Of a stretch of DNA of 32,329 bases, positions 8,029 through 17,213 are shown piece by piece. The DNA is taken from NCBI GenBank assembly GCA_910586435.1, contig CAJUGT010000028.1:2875-35203 (forward strand), read 5' to 3'. The position numbers and the translations under genes were made by a program. Position 1 is the first letter of the stretch. Each line of letters starts with the position of its first letter. The notes under the pieces are model-generated. The model was not told where the DNA came from. It searched no databases and was given only the letters and a program-made list of their open reading frames with translations. The stretch is from an uncultured Acetatifactor sp. GTDB taxonomy: Bacteria > Bacillota > Clostridia > Lachnospirales > Lachnospiraceae.

Positions 8029-9327
8029 ATGATTCCAAAGCTTCGCCGAAAATTCATATCCATCACCGCCGCTGCCCTGTTTGTGGTGATACTGCTGTTA
8101 ATCGCAGCCATTAACTTTGTTTTCGTCTTCCAGACCAGCCGGAGCCTGGATTTCCGCCTGAGTCATGTCATGAACGCAGCAGCTCCTGAAGCTCCCCCGC
8201 CGGCAAATAATTCTTTCCATGCCGATGAAATCCCCAACGCTGCTCCTCCCGGATTCCATGATGACTTACACCGTTTTCCCGACGGCATAACCGATTTTTC
8301 ACGCCCTTTTGATATGAAACTGCAAATTCGTTTTGACGGCTGTTTGATTTATTTGAACATGGACGGAACCATCCGGGAACTTCGACAGGACGCCGCGGAA
8401 CATTACACCCAAAACGAACTGGAGGATATTGTGGCAGCGATTCTTCAGAGCGGAAAAGAAAGCGGCTGGATTGAATACTTCAAATTCCAGCTGGAAAACC
8501 ATACAGCTCCCGGAGGCGCTGCGGAGATAAAAATCGGACTGATTAACGCTTCTTCCGATTTGTATTCCATACGCAATGTGCTGATTATCTCTGTCATTAT
8601 CGGCGTTCTCAGTTTCCTGCTGGTATTGGTAATCATTATTTTGGCTTCCCGAAAAGCAGTAAAACCCATGGAGGAAAGTTATCTTCGCCAGAAGCAGTTC
8701 GTCACGGACGCCGGCCATGAATTGAAAACTCCGCTCACTGTCATCTCCGCCAACAACGAACTGTCCAAGATGATTTATGGCGACAGCGAGTGGTTTGACA
8801 GCATTGACAGTCAGGTGACAAAGATGAATCGACTCATAGGAAGTCTTATCGACCTGGCTCGAATGGATGAAGAGCAGACTCCCATATTCGCTCCTTTTAA
8901 TATAAGCGACGCTGTATATGACACCGCTAAATCCTTTGAACATCTGATACTCGCAAAAGGACTGGGGATGGCTTTGGAGATTGAGGAGAATATTATTTAT
9001 TCCGGCGATGAATCCAAGATCCGTCAGACGGTATCCATTTTGATGGATAACGCCGCAAAATACTGCGATAAAAACGGGGAAATAGCGGTAATATTTCATG
9101 CGGGAAAACAGATTCGCCTGCAAGTAATCAATGATTATTCCGCTGCGGACTGTGATTTCAGCAAAGTGTTTGAACGCTTTTACAGAGCGGATAAGGCAAG
9201 AACCCCCGATGGCAGTTATGGATTGGGATTGTCCATAGCCAAATCCATTGTAGACCTGCACAGGGGTAAGATACATGCCGCCATACCGGAACATGGAAAA
9301 CTTATGTTTGAAGTTATCCTTAATTAA
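8029..9327 (+). CDS. Membrane sensor histidine kinase
   Basis: A sensor kinase of 432 residues that should phosphorylate the neighbouring regulator. It has a transmembrane segment at about residues 12-33, an extracellular sensor of about 150 residues (proline-rich near its start, without a recognised domain), and a second segment at about 184-207. The HisKA region carries the phospho-acceptor in DAGHELKTPLT (His about 230). The ATPase domain shows the N-box DNAAKYC, the F-box FERFYRADKA and the G-box YGLGLSIAKSI. The start at 8029 follows GGAAAGGA; an ATG at 8011 in the same frame lies inside that sequence's context and lacks a site of its own. The signal is unknown. Confidence 0.95.
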   Translation: MIPKLRRKFISITAAALFVVILLLIAAINFVFVFQTSRSLDFRLSHVMNAAAPEAPPPANNSFHADEIPNAAPPGFHDDLHRFPDGITDFSRPFDMKLQIRFDGCLIYLNMDGTIRELRQDAAEHYTQNELEDIVAAILQSGKESGWIEYFKFQLENHTAPGGAAEIKIGLINASSDLYSIRNVLIISVIIGVLSFLLVLVIIILASRKAVKPMEESYLRQKQFVTDAGHELKTPLTVISANNELSKMIYGDSEWFDSIDSQVTKMNRLIGSLIDLARMDEEQTPIFAPFNISDAVYDTAKSFEHLILAKGLGMALEIEENIIYSGDESKIRQTVSILMDNAAKYCDKNGEIAVIFHAGKQIRLQVINDYSAADCDFSKVFERFYRADKARTPDGSYGLGLSIAKSIVDLHRGKIHAAIPEHGKLMFEVILN

Positions 9328-9333
9328 TGCGCG

Positions 9334-11037
9334 CTAAACCATTCCAGAGCAACTTTTTATCAAAACTTCTTTTCCCTCAAAAGCAAAGCCATATTTTCGG
9401 ATTCGTTCCCGATAGATTCCCCTGTTCTCCAAAGCCGTCTCGTATCGCTGTTCTTCAATCTGTTTCAACGCAGCATCCGCAGTATTCTCCAAAGATTTCT
9501 CCTCGCCTGCGTCCCTGACCTTGAATTCCATTATCATGGCATTGTCGGTTTTATTCTTCGGCTCCAACATCACATCATATCTTCCAAAACCGCTCTCTCG
9601 ATTGGATGTAATGATGTAGCGGTCTGCCAACTCCACAGAAAGCCCCAGCACGAAGCCATGGTAGAACCGCTCCGGCTGCGTCTCCATAGAGGGATTTCTT
9701 CCGCTGTCAAAGTAGCTGAATGCGGCCAGGGCCACCCGGTTCATATATGCGTTCATGGACTTTATATCATCCCGCAGCAACGCTCTGATAAAGCCATTGT
9801 AGACTGTCCCAGTACCGGAGAACCATTTCCGAATCATTTTCCGGAACATAATTTCTACTTCTTTATTCGTCAGCGCCAGTTCATACAAATCTGCTCCTGT
9901 ATCCTCATTTAACCAATAACTCTCCGTCTTTAGGTATCCGCCTGCCAGAAAAAGGCTCCAAACAGCATTCTCGTCTGCGTCTAACTGGTCAAATATAATC
10001 TGCTCATCAATTTCTTTGTACAGATGCTCGCCTTTCAGCAAATTCTCCATGGATATTTTTATCTCTGCGCTTCCCTCCCGGATCAGCTTATCCACCAGAC
10101 CGTTGCTGCTGGTGTTGGCCCAATAGGTGGAAAGTCTTCCTGCTTTCAAATAATTTATGATAGACCAAGGATTATAAATATCTCTGCATTTTCCAAAGGT
10201 AAAGCCATCGTACCACTTTTTTACTTCGGTACCCTTATCCTTCACCCCATACTCATCCAGCGCAGCAAAAACTTCCTCCTCTGTAAATCCAAAACAATCC
10301 TCATACATCTCTGATGTCGATGTTACTACTGTCAAGTGATTCAGATCTGAGAAAATAGACTCCTTGCTCACTCTGGTAATCCCTGTCATAACTGCCCGTT
10401 CCAGATACGGATTCGTCTTAAAAGTGGAGTTGAACAATCCTCTCATGAATTCCACCATCTCCCGCCAATAGCCATGTATCCATGCCTCCTGAAGAGGAGT
10501 GTCGTATTCGTCCAACAAGATAATAACTTTCTTTTCATAGTAACCTGACAGATAACCAGACAGATATTTTAAAGAATATGCAGCATGGGAATCCGTCATT
10601 TCTGTCAAAACCTTGTGAAAAAGCTCTGTTTCCCCTTCCTTCAGACTCCCTCCTGCCAACAAAAAATCATATTTACGGTACATTTCTTTGATAAGCATGC
10701 AAATCTTTTCCTTTGCCAAAGCGAAAGTATTCGCCTTTACATCTGCAAAACTCAAAAAAATCACTGGCCAGGTTCCCTGAAGTTTGCGATACTTCTCGTC
10801 GTTCCATATGGATAACCCCTCAAAGACCCCTCCCTGCCCCGCATACTCCACAGAGAGGAACCTCTCCAGCATATTCATGTTCAGGGTCTTCCCGAATCTT
10901 CGGGGACGGGTAATCAGAGTTACATCGTCTCTGTTTTCCCACCACTGTCTGATAAAATCTGTTTTATCAATATAAAAAGTATTTTCTGTTATCAACTTTT
11001 CAAAGTTTTGAATTCCGATCCCTACCGTTCTTGCCAT
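9334..11037 (-). CDS. AAA-ATPase-like protein with PD-(D/E)XK nuclease-type C-terminus
   Basis: A protein of 567 residues in the 'predicted AAA-ATPase' family (PF09820 with C-terminal DUF1703/PF08011), widespread and multicopy in gut anaerobes. The N-terminal half has an unusual P-loop, RPRRFGKT, and a Walker B strand VIILLDEYDTP. The C-terminus has a nuclease-like signature: GRYDVML followed by MIMEFKV, matching the D...E-x-K core. The start at 11037 is preceded by CAGGGGAG; the frame stays open to 11061 without a better site. It converges on the kinase gene with 6 bp between stops and has its own promoter. Function is unproven; nucleic-acid transactions or defence have been suggested for such families. 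The family is clear, the role is not. Confidence 0.88.
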   Translation of the reverse strand: MARTVGIGIQNFEKLITENTFYIDKTDFIRQWWENRDDVTLITRPRRFGKTLNMNMLERFLSVEYAGQGGVFEGLSIWNDEKYRKLQGTWPVIFLSFADVKANTFALAKEKICMLIKEMYRKYDFLLAGGSLKEGETELFHKVLTEMTDSHAAYSLKYLSGYLSGYYEKKVIILLDEYDTPLQEAWIHGYWREMVEFMRGLFNSTFKTNPYLERAVMTGITRVSKESIFSDLNHLTVVTSTSEMYEDCFGFTEEEVFAALDEYGVKDKGTEVKKWYDGFTFGKCRDIYNPWSIINYLKAGRLSTYWANTSSNGLVDKLIREGSAEIKISMENLLKGEHLYKEIDEQIIFDQLDADENAVWSLFLAGGYLKTESYWLNEDTGADLYELALTNKEVEIMFRKMIRKWFSGTGTVYNGFIRALLRDDIKSMNAYMNRVALAAFSYFDSGRNPSMETQPERFYHGFVLGLSVELADRYIITSNRESGFGRYDVMLEPKNKTDNAMIMEFKVRDAGEEKSLENTADAALKQIEEQRYETALENRGIYRERIRKYGFAFEGKEVLIKSCSGMV

Positions 11038-11061
11038 GTTATTCATACTCCCCTGCGCCAT

Positions 11062-11429
11062 ATTGAGTTTTTATGCCTATTTCACATTATATATGTTTTT
11101 CTTATAATGTACAAGTCAGTCACAGAGTTTGTTTCGGCACTGATTCTGTATATAAAATTCCATCAAGTGATAGCAATGAAGGAATTTTGTATCTGTATTA
11201 CTAAAATCTTCTGAAAACATGTTTAAACTGCCTGTCGGATTTACAGCCAAATCAGTAAATGTCAGATACGCATTATAACACTTATACCCAAATTACCTAT
11301 CTACCGTTTACAAATCCTTATCTCCACAATGCTGACAGCCAATAAATAAAAAGGAGATAGTGCCTGCTCAGCTTCCCGCCACGAAATCGACTCCATCCCC
11401 TTTTTCATCAAATATTCTTTTCCGCAAGC
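11062..11429. other. Gene-free interval between sigK and the ATPase gene
   Basis: It holds the ATPase promoter (11086-11114). There is also a 7-bp inverted repeat TATCTCC/GGAGATA at about 11319-11365, without a T-run, downstream of the sigma factor. No coding frame with a ribosome site was recognised; AAAGGAGATAG near 11352 looks like a ribosome site but no start codon follows. Confidence 0.5.
11086..11114 (-). promoter_or_regulatory. Promoter of the ATPase/nuclease gene
   Basis: On the minus strand TTGTAC (11114-11109) and TATAAT (11091-11086) are separated by 17 bp. The -10 box is a perfect consensus. It lies about 50 bp upstream of the start codon at 11037. Confidence 0.65.
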
Positions 11430-12065
11430 TCACCCCTGCTCAAACTTCTCCCGAAGTTTCCCCAGCGCTTTCTTCTCGATCCGGCTCACATAGCTTCGTG
11501 AAATCCCCAGAGCCTCCCCTATCTCATTCTGCGTCACTTCCCGGTTTCCATACAGACCATAGCGCATAATCAGAATCTGCCGCTCCCGTTCTGTCAGGTC
11601 GGAATTTATCAGCGCAAACAATCTCTTGATATTTCCGGTCAGTTCCATATTTTCCACAATATCCGGTTGGGTCTGTTCTATTACATCCACCAGATGAATC
11701 TCGTTTCCTTCCTTGTCCTGGCCAATTGGTTCAAACAAAGACACTTCTCGGGAAGATTTCTTTTTTCCCCGCAGGAACATCAATAATTCGTTTTCGATAC
11801 ATCTACAGGCATAAGTGGCAAGCCTTCCCTTTTTATCATCAAATGTCTTAATCGCTTTTATCAGTCCAATGCAGCCAATGGAAATCAGATCGTCTATGTC
11901 CTCATCCGCGTTCTGGTACTTTTTGACAATATGCACCACCAGTCGCAGATTCCTTTCCACCAATGTTTTCTGTGCCTGTGCGGCTTCCTCCGGGGAACCT
12001 TCCCGAAGCAAACGGATAAATTCGGCCTCTTCCTCCTGGGTCAACGGCTTTTGAAATGTCTCCAA
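11430..12065 (-). CDS. sigK: Sporulation RNA polymerase sigma factor, SigK type, without pro-sequence
   Basis: A sigma-70 family factor of 211 residues. In Bacillus SigK directs late gene expression in the mother cell. Region 2 (RNLRLVVHIVKKY, DLISIGCIGLIKAI, KGRLATYACRCIENELL) and region 4 (LTERERQILIMRYG, ISRSYVSRIEKKAL) are complete, and LFEPIGQDKEGNEI is typical of the SigE/SigK group. Translation should start at a TTG (12065) five bases after GGGGGG. The upstream frame has no ATG/GTG start and reaches a stop 12 codons earlier, so the hydrophobic pro-peptide removed from Bacillus SigK is absent. Clostridioides difficile SigK also lacks it. No skin-type interruption is seen. The gene follows hemW. 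Confidence 0.9.
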   Translation of the reverse strand: METFQKPLTQEEEAEFIRLLREGSPEEAAQAQKTLVERNLRLVVHIVKKYQNADEDIDDLISIGCIGLIKAIKTFDDKKGRLATYACRCIENELLMFLRGKKKSSREVSLFEPIGQDKEGNEIHLVDVIEQTQPDIVENMELTGNIKRLFALINSDLTERERQILIMRYGLYGNREVTQNEIGEALGISRSYVSRIEKKALGKLREKFEQG

Positions 12066-12156
12066 ACCAACCCCCCATGGATTACTCTTACATTTATTTT
12101 ATGTGGCAATTTCATCCATGTGCCTGTCACCGACGCAAAAACGGTGTCCTTATTCC

Positions 12157-13308
12157 CTATAAAAACTGAGCCATCACATAGTTGCTCAAATCCATTCCCT
12201 TTTCTGTCAGGGCAATCCTTCTTCCAGTCTCTTTTAGAAGTCCATCCCTAATGTTTCTTTGCATCACATTCCCATATACAGATTCCATGGCACATCCGAA
12301 CAGTTCCTGAAATCTCTCCCGACTCACGCCTTCCGTCATACGAAGTCCAAGAAACATAAACTCTTCCATCTGTTCCTTTCTGCTTAAAACCTGGATTTCT
12401 TCTCTGCACCCCAGGGGATTTTTCAGATAACGTTCCAATGACGTTCCATTTTTAAACCGGACATTTTCCACCAGGGATGCCGCTCCAATGCCAAATCCCA
12501 CATAATTGCGCCTCTGCCAATACCCGCAATTATGAATACAGACAAAACCATCTTTTGCGTAATTGGAAATTTCATATTGACCATATCCATTTTGGGCCAG
12601 GATTGCCTGGGTTTCCCAGTACATATGCCTGTCCGTATCTTCATCCGGAAGTTCCAGGCATCCCTTTTCATATTTGTCATACAAAGGAGTTCCCTCCTCC
12701 AATATAAGGCTGTATGCGGAAATATGCTCCGGCGGAGGAATCAGCGCCAGAATCTTCCCCAATGTCTTCCTGTATCCCTCTATCTTCTGACCTGGAAGGG
12801 AACTCATAAGATCCACATTGATATTGGAAAATCCTGCTTTCCTGGCTTCCGCATAGGTTTCCATAAACGCTTCCCAAGTATGAATTCTGCCAAGAAGCGC
12901 AAGCTCCTCATTGTCAGCAGACTGTAACCCAATGCTCAAACGATTGATACCTGCCTCATAATAGCGTGACAGCTTCTCATATGTAACAGAACCGGGATTT
13001 ACCTCAATGGTCACTTCCGCCCCCTGAACCAGTCCATATTTTTCTCGAACCACTGTAAGGAGACTGCTGATATCTTCCTCCGAAACTACGGAAGGAGTTC
13101 CTCCTCCGATAAATACAGTAACCACCCTATTGTCCCCATATTGAAAAGCACTTCCCGCCGTTTCGGCAAGAAGCGCCTTCATATAATTTCGTTTTGTCTC
13201 CTCATCCGCCGGAGCGGACAGGAAATCACAGTACGAACATTTACGGACACAAAAGGGAATGTGAAAGTACAGCTCCAATTCTCCTTTTTTAACTTCCGGG
13301 ACATTCAT
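12157..13308 (-). CDS. hemW: HemW-type radical SAM protein (haem chaperone-like)
   Basis: A radical SAM protein of 383 residues. The cluster motif is C20-x3-C24-x2-C27 followed by DF, as in HemW. True coproporphyrinogen dehydrogenase HemN has a further cysteine (CxC), which is missing here. GGGTPS and the HemW C-terminal domain follow. Family members bind haem and are thought to deliver it to proteins; many are misnamed oxygen-independent coproporphyrinogen III oxidase. GAAAGGA seven bases upstream supports the start at 13308. It follows lepA, as in Bacillus, but the tandem hairpin array A is inserted between the two genes. The downstream gene is sigK, not the hrcA-grpE-dnaK cluster found in Bacillus. 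Confidence 0.93.
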   Translation of the reverse strand: MNVPEVKKGELELYFHIPFCVRKCSYCDFLSAPADEETKRNYMKALLAETAGSAFQYGDNRVVTVFIGGGTPSVVSEEDISSLLTVVREKYGLVQGAEVTIEVNPGSVTYEKLSRYYEAGINRLSIGLQSADNEELALLGRIHTWEAFMETYAEARKAGFSNINVDLMSSLPGQKIEGYRKTLGKILALIPPPEHISAYSLILEEGTPLYDKYEKGCLELPDEDTDRHMYWETQAILAQNGYGQYEISNYAKDGFVCIHNCGYWQRRNYVGFGIGAASLVENVRFKNGTSLERYLKNPLGCREEIQVLSRKEQMEEFMFLGLRMTEGVSRERFQELFGCAMESVYGNVMQRNIRDGLLKETGRRIALTEKGMDLSNYVMAQFL

Positions 13309-13330
13309 TACTGAATCCTTTCTATTATGA

Positions 13331-13651
13331 GTTCCGTCCCTGCACTTCGCTGCCCTCACTAGGGAAGGAATTTTCGTCTGTGTAGTTCAACAGACGCAAA
13401 TTCCTTCCGGGCCGCTCCGTTTCGGGACTGTTTTTATGTTCCGTCCCTGCACTTCGCTGCCCTCACTAGGGAAGGAATTTTCGTCTGTGTAGTTCAACAG
13501 ACGCAAATTCCTTCCGGGCCGCTCCGTTTCGGGACTGTTTTTATGTTCCGTCCCTACACTTCGCTGCCCTCTCTTGGGAAGTAATTTTCGTCTGTACAAT
13601 TCAACAGACGCAAATTACTTCCGGGCCGCTCCGTTTTGGGACTGTTTTTTT
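13331..13651. repeat. Tandem hairpin repeat array A (three 107-bp units)
   Basis: Units start at 13331, 13438 and 13545. Each holds a long hairpin in which GGAAGGAATTTTCGTCTGT pairs with ACAGACGCAAATTCCTTCC around an 8-nt loop, with one mismatch. In unit 3 the stem changes to GGAAGTAATT/AATTACTTCC, a compensatory G-C to T-A change, and the loop differs too. A second potential stem, GGGAC/GTCCC, spans unit borders around the loop TGTTTTTATGTTCC. The array fills the lepA-hemW gap. Confidence 0.88.
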
Positions 13652-13683
13652 AAGTTTTGTCACTTCACCTTGCTGCTTTTCCT

Positions 13684-15510
13684 TCAATCGTCATCTAGTT
13701 TTAATACGCTCATGAATGCCTTTTGAGGTATTTCTACATTTCCTATCTGACGCATGCGCTTCTTTCCTTCCTTTTGCTTCTCCAAAAGTTTCTTCTTACG
13801 GGTGATGTCACCACCATAGCATTTCGCAAGAACATCCTTGCGCATGGCCTTAACTGTCTCTCTGGCAATTACCTTGCCCCCCACCGCAGCCTGAATGGGA
13901 ATCTCAAAAAGATGCCTGGGAATCTCGTCTTTGAGCTTCTCGCACATTCTGCGTCCCCTCTCATAGGCGGAATCCGCATGAACAATAAAGGACAGGGCAT
14001 CCACTTCTTCCTTATTAATCAAAATGTCCAGTTTTACCAGTTTGGACACTTCATACCCCTTGATATCATAGTCAAACGAAGCATAACCACGGGAACGGGA
14101 TTTCAGGGCATCGAAGAAATCATATATAATCTCATTCAAAGGCAGTTCGTATTTCAGCAGCGCACGGCTTGCCTCAATATATTCCATCCCCAGGTAACGT
14201 CCCCTTCTCTCCTGACAAAGTTCCATAATAGAGCCTATAAATTCACTTGTCACCATAATCTCCGCGCTGACCACCGGTTCTTCCATATGCTCGATCTCAG
14301 AAGGGTCCGGCAGATTGGAGGGATTGGTAAGTTCAATCATATCTCCATTTGTCTTATACACCTTATATACAACACCAGGGGCCGTAGTCACCAGATCCAG
14401 GTTATATTCCCGTTCCAGACGTTCCTGGATTACTTCCAAATGCAGCAAGCCAAGGAATCCGCAGCGGAAGCCGAATCCCAGTGCCACAGAGGTCTCCGGT
14501 TCGTATTGCAGCGATGCGTCATTTAACTGCAATTTTTCCAGGGCATCCCGCAAATCAGGATATTTTGCCCCATCCGCCGGATATAAACCACAGTACACCA
14601 TGGACTGAACCTTTTTATATCCAGGCAAAGGCTCTTTGCAGGGATTGTTGTCGTCTGTCACCGTATCCCCCACTGCGGTATCCTTCACATTCTTTATGGA
14701 TGCCGTAATATATCCAACCATTCCGGCGGACAATTCTTCACAGGGCAGGAAACGGCCTGCGCCAAAATACCCTACTTCCACTACTTCTTCCCTGGCACCC
14801 GTGGCCATCATACGGATTACCGTACCTCTTTTCACGGTTCCCTCCATAATACGGCAAAAGACAATGACTCCCTTATAGGGGTCATAAAGGGAATCAAAAA
14901 TCAGCGCCTGCAAAGGAGCGCCCGGATTCCCTCCCGGCGCCGGTACTTTGGCCACAATCTGTTCCAATACTTCCTCTATATTAATACCGTTTTTGGCGGA
15001 AATCAAAGGGGCATCCTGAGCTTCCAGCCCTATCACATCCTCTATCTCTTCAATGACTCTCTCAGGTTCTGCGCTGGGCAGGTCAATTTTATTAATCACA
15101 GGAAATACATCCAGATCATGGTCAAGCGCCAAATAGACATTCGCCAAAGTCTGGGCTTCAATTCCCTGCGCTGCGTCCACCACCAATACCGCACCGTCAC
15201 AGGCCGCCAGAGAGCGGCTCACTTCATAATTAAAATCCACATGTCCGGGAGTGTCTATGAGATTAAATATATACTCTTCCCCATCCTGGGCCTTGTACAC
15301 TGTCCTGACCGCCTGGGCTTTGATGGTGATACCCCGCTCCCGTTCCAACTCCATGTTATCCAACACCTGTGCCTGCATCTCCCTGCTGGTCAGCAGGCCG
15401 GTATGTTCAATAATTCGATCAGCCAATGTGGATTTGCCGTGATCTATATGGGCAATAATGCAAAAATTACGAATTTTGCTTTGTTCCATCTTTTGTCCTG
15501 CGCCTTCCAT
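13684..15510 (-). CDS. lepA: Elongation factor 4 (LepA) GTPase
   Basis: A translational GTPase of 608 residues, the normal LepA length. It acts on ribosomes, where it has been linked to back-translocation and to initiation or assembly of the small subunit. GTPase motifs are intact: AHIDHGKST (G1), DTPGHVDF (G3), NKIDLP (G4) and SAKNG (G5). EF-G-like domains 2, 3 and 5 and the LepA-specific C-terminal domain follow (GGDITRKKKLLEKQKEGKK region). GGGGAGG six bases upstream fixes the start at 15510; the frame is open to 15543. Its own promoter lies at 15644-15672, in addition to possible read-through from gpr-spoIIP. Confidence 0.97.
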   Translation of the reverse strand: MEGAGQKMEQSKIRNFCIIAHIDHGKSTLADRIIEHTGLLTSREMQAQVLDNMELERERGITIKAQAVRTVYKAQDGEEYIFNLIDTPGHVDFNYEVSRSLAACDGAVLVVDAAQGIEAQTLANVYLALDHDLDVFPVINKIDLPSAEPERVIEEIEDVIGLEAQDAPLISAKNGINIEEVLEQIVAKVPAPGGNPGAPLQALIFDSLYDPYKGVIVFCRIMEGTVKRGTVIRMMATGAREEVVEVGYFGAGRFLPCEELSAGMVGYITASIKNVKDTAVGDTVTDDNNPCKEPLPGYKKVQSMVYCGLYPADGAKYPDLRDALEKLQLNDASLQYEPETSVALGFGFRCGFLGLLHLEVIQERLEREYNLDLVTTAPGVVYKVYKTNGDMIELTNPSNLPDPSEIEHMEEPVVSAEIMVTSEFIGSIMELCQERRGRYLGMEYIEASRALLKYELPLNEIIYDFFDALKSRSRGYASFDYDIKGYEVSKLVKLDILINKEEVDALSFIVHADSAYERGRRMCEKLKDEIPRHLFEIPIQAAVGGKVIARETVKAMRKDVLAKCYGGDITRKKKLLEKQKEGKKRMRQIGNVEIPQKAFMSVLKLDDD

Positions 15511-15643
15511 CTTATACCTCCCCGCACGCCTGCCCTTCCGCATGGATATTCAAACACACTTGGGCGCCCTGCTCTCTTTCCTTTTTATCACAATCCGTCT
15601 CCCATTGGGCTTTCACTGATACCGGAGACAAACCGCAAACATG

Positions 15644-15672
15644 ATTGTATCAGAAATTTACAGGATTGTCCA
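15644..15672 (-). promoter_or_regulatory. Promoter of lepA
   Basis: On the minus strand TGGACA (15672-15667) and TACAAT (15649-15644) are 17 bp apart. The leader of about 125 nt can form a GTCTCC/GGAGAC stem, whose significance is unknown. Confidence 0.6.
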
Positions 15673-15695
15673 GATGATTTGCGGTACTGCTTTTA

Positions 15696-17210
15696 TCATT
15701 CCTCCCCGGACAGCACCATATCCAGAATGTGCGCCAGCGGATCACAGGCGTTCATGGCTTCCTCCACCGTATTATTCTGCGCTCCCAATTCAATCAACAG
15801 ATATTTGGGACATAAATGCATATTATAGCGATACCCTTTTAAATATATCCTTCTGGTAAGCCCCGGATAATATTCCATTGCTTTTAATTGCATCTGAAAA
15901 GAAAACGCAAGATTACTGTCTAAATTTTCATTGTACAAATAGGCAATATTGCCGGTTTTCCTGGTACGGGACATACCGTTGAAAAACATAAACCGAGCGG
16001 TGGGCCGTCCGTCCAGATCCATCGCAAGTCTGGTTCCCTCGGGCATCTCGTCCCTATGTAAGTCAATTACCACCTGGATGGTGGGATTATCTTCCAATAA
16101 CTGTTCTATCTCCGGCAAAGCGTTGGCATAGGCATTGTCTCTGGATTTCACATCATATTGTCCTCTATGATGCAATACTTCATATCCATAATCCAAGGTA
16201 AGAATTTCTGTCAGCCGATCCCCCACTCCCATGATGGTGGTAGACTCATCCCCAGCCACCGAGTCGCTGAAAGCTTCTTGAGAATGGGTATGATAAATTA
16301 GAATCTGGGGCCCCGGGCTTCCTTTTGGAATGGTCATATCTGCCTTCAGCAGTTTATCAACATTCAGCTTGTCGCTGCCGGCACTGGTATTAGGGTCAAT
16401 GGTATAAAACTGCCGAATCAATGTGTCATAATCTCTCAGGTTATCCAGACCAATATTATTTTGCACCCCATGAGGCACAAAAGAGGATATCTGCATCTGT
16501 AATGCCGCTTCATTTTCCGCCCGCAAAAGCTCCTTCAAGGTTTCTTCCATACTGTTGTCATCCGTATCCCCACCTGCGGAGTTTTCAATCCATAATCCTA
16601 CCTTGCTCTCCCCCGTACCCTGTTCCTTCCCAGCAGGATTTTCTCCCACATTCATGGAAGAATCTCCTGTTGTCTGTTCCCCCACCCAGGAATGTGTATT
16701 TTCATCCTCCTGCCCTGGTATACTTTCTGATGGCCCCATTCCTTCACCATACCCTTCTTCCGCCTCTGCCATCAACAATGTTCTGTAATCGGCTGTGGCT
16801 TCATTGTCTTCCGCAGCCCCTTTATCCGCCATATATCCATAAAGCGGAAACAGGCAATCCACCTGTGAACGCAGCAGCCACCATACGCCATGGACACTTT
16901 CTTCCGCATACGCTATTTCCGGCATGAATTGTCTGTATATCACTTCTTCCGTTCCCTGCGCTATACTCATCAACATTGTATTTCCAAAAGAATTATAATC
17001 CTGTTCCACCTCTTTAGCCTCAACGCCACAGCGATTGGCAAATACCTGTATTCCCAAAAGCAGCGTTGACAACAGCAAAAAACGCTTTGCCAAATTTCCC
17101 GAAAATACCTTCTTGTCTACAGCAACACACTTCCTTTCCGGCATCTCCAATTCCATGTCTAATATATGCCAGTACTTCTTGTCCCATGTGCATTTTCCGC
17201 CCCAAGACAC
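15696..17210 (-). CDS. spoIIP: Stage II sporulation protein P (peptidoglycan hydrolase)
   Basis: SpoIIP works with SpoIID and SpoIIM to degrade septal peptidoglycan during engulfment, having amidase and endopeptidase activity. A membrane anchor lies at about residues 39-58. A poorly conserved acidic linker (about 125-235) leads to the catalytic domain (about 275-504), with IYHTHSQEAF near 304-313 and IDLHRDE near 382-388, the expected metal-binding motifs. The reading frame opens with GTG at 17210, three bases after the gpr stop. ATGs at 17156 and 17144 are alternatives, and none has a strong ribosome site, so the start is uncertain. Co-transcription with gpr is likely, as in Bacillus. Confidence 0.92.
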   Translation of the reverse strand: MSWGGKCTWDKKYWHILDMELEMPERKCVAVDKKVFSGNLAKRFLLLSTLLLGIQVFANRCGVEAKEVEQDYNSFGNTMLMSIAQGTEEVIYRQFMPEIAYAEESVHGVWWLLRSQVDCLFPLYGYMADKGAAEDNEATADYRTLLMAEAEEGYGEGMGPSESIPGQEDENTHSWVGEQTTGDSSMNVGENPAGKEQGTGESKVGLWIENSAGGDTDDNSMEETLKELLRAENEAALQMQISSFVPHGVQNNIGLDNLRDYDTLIRQFYTIDPNTSAGSDKLNVDKLLKADMTIPKGSPGPQILIYHTHSQEAFSDSVAGDESTTIMGVGDRLTEILTLDYGYEVLHHRGQYDVKSRDNAYANALPEIEQLLEDNPTIQVVIDLHRDEMPEGTRLAMDLDGRPTARFMFFNGMSRTRKTGNIAYLYNENLDSNLAFSFQMQLKAMEYYPGLTRRIYLKGYRYNMHLCPKYLLIELGAQNNTVEEAMNACDPLAHILDMVLSGEE

Positions 17211-17213
17211 AAT

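Noticed and set aside
13387..13599. Minus-strand frame with repeated peptide
   Set aside because: It arises from the 107-bp hairpin repeats; the peptide repeats only because the DNA does, and there is no start context.
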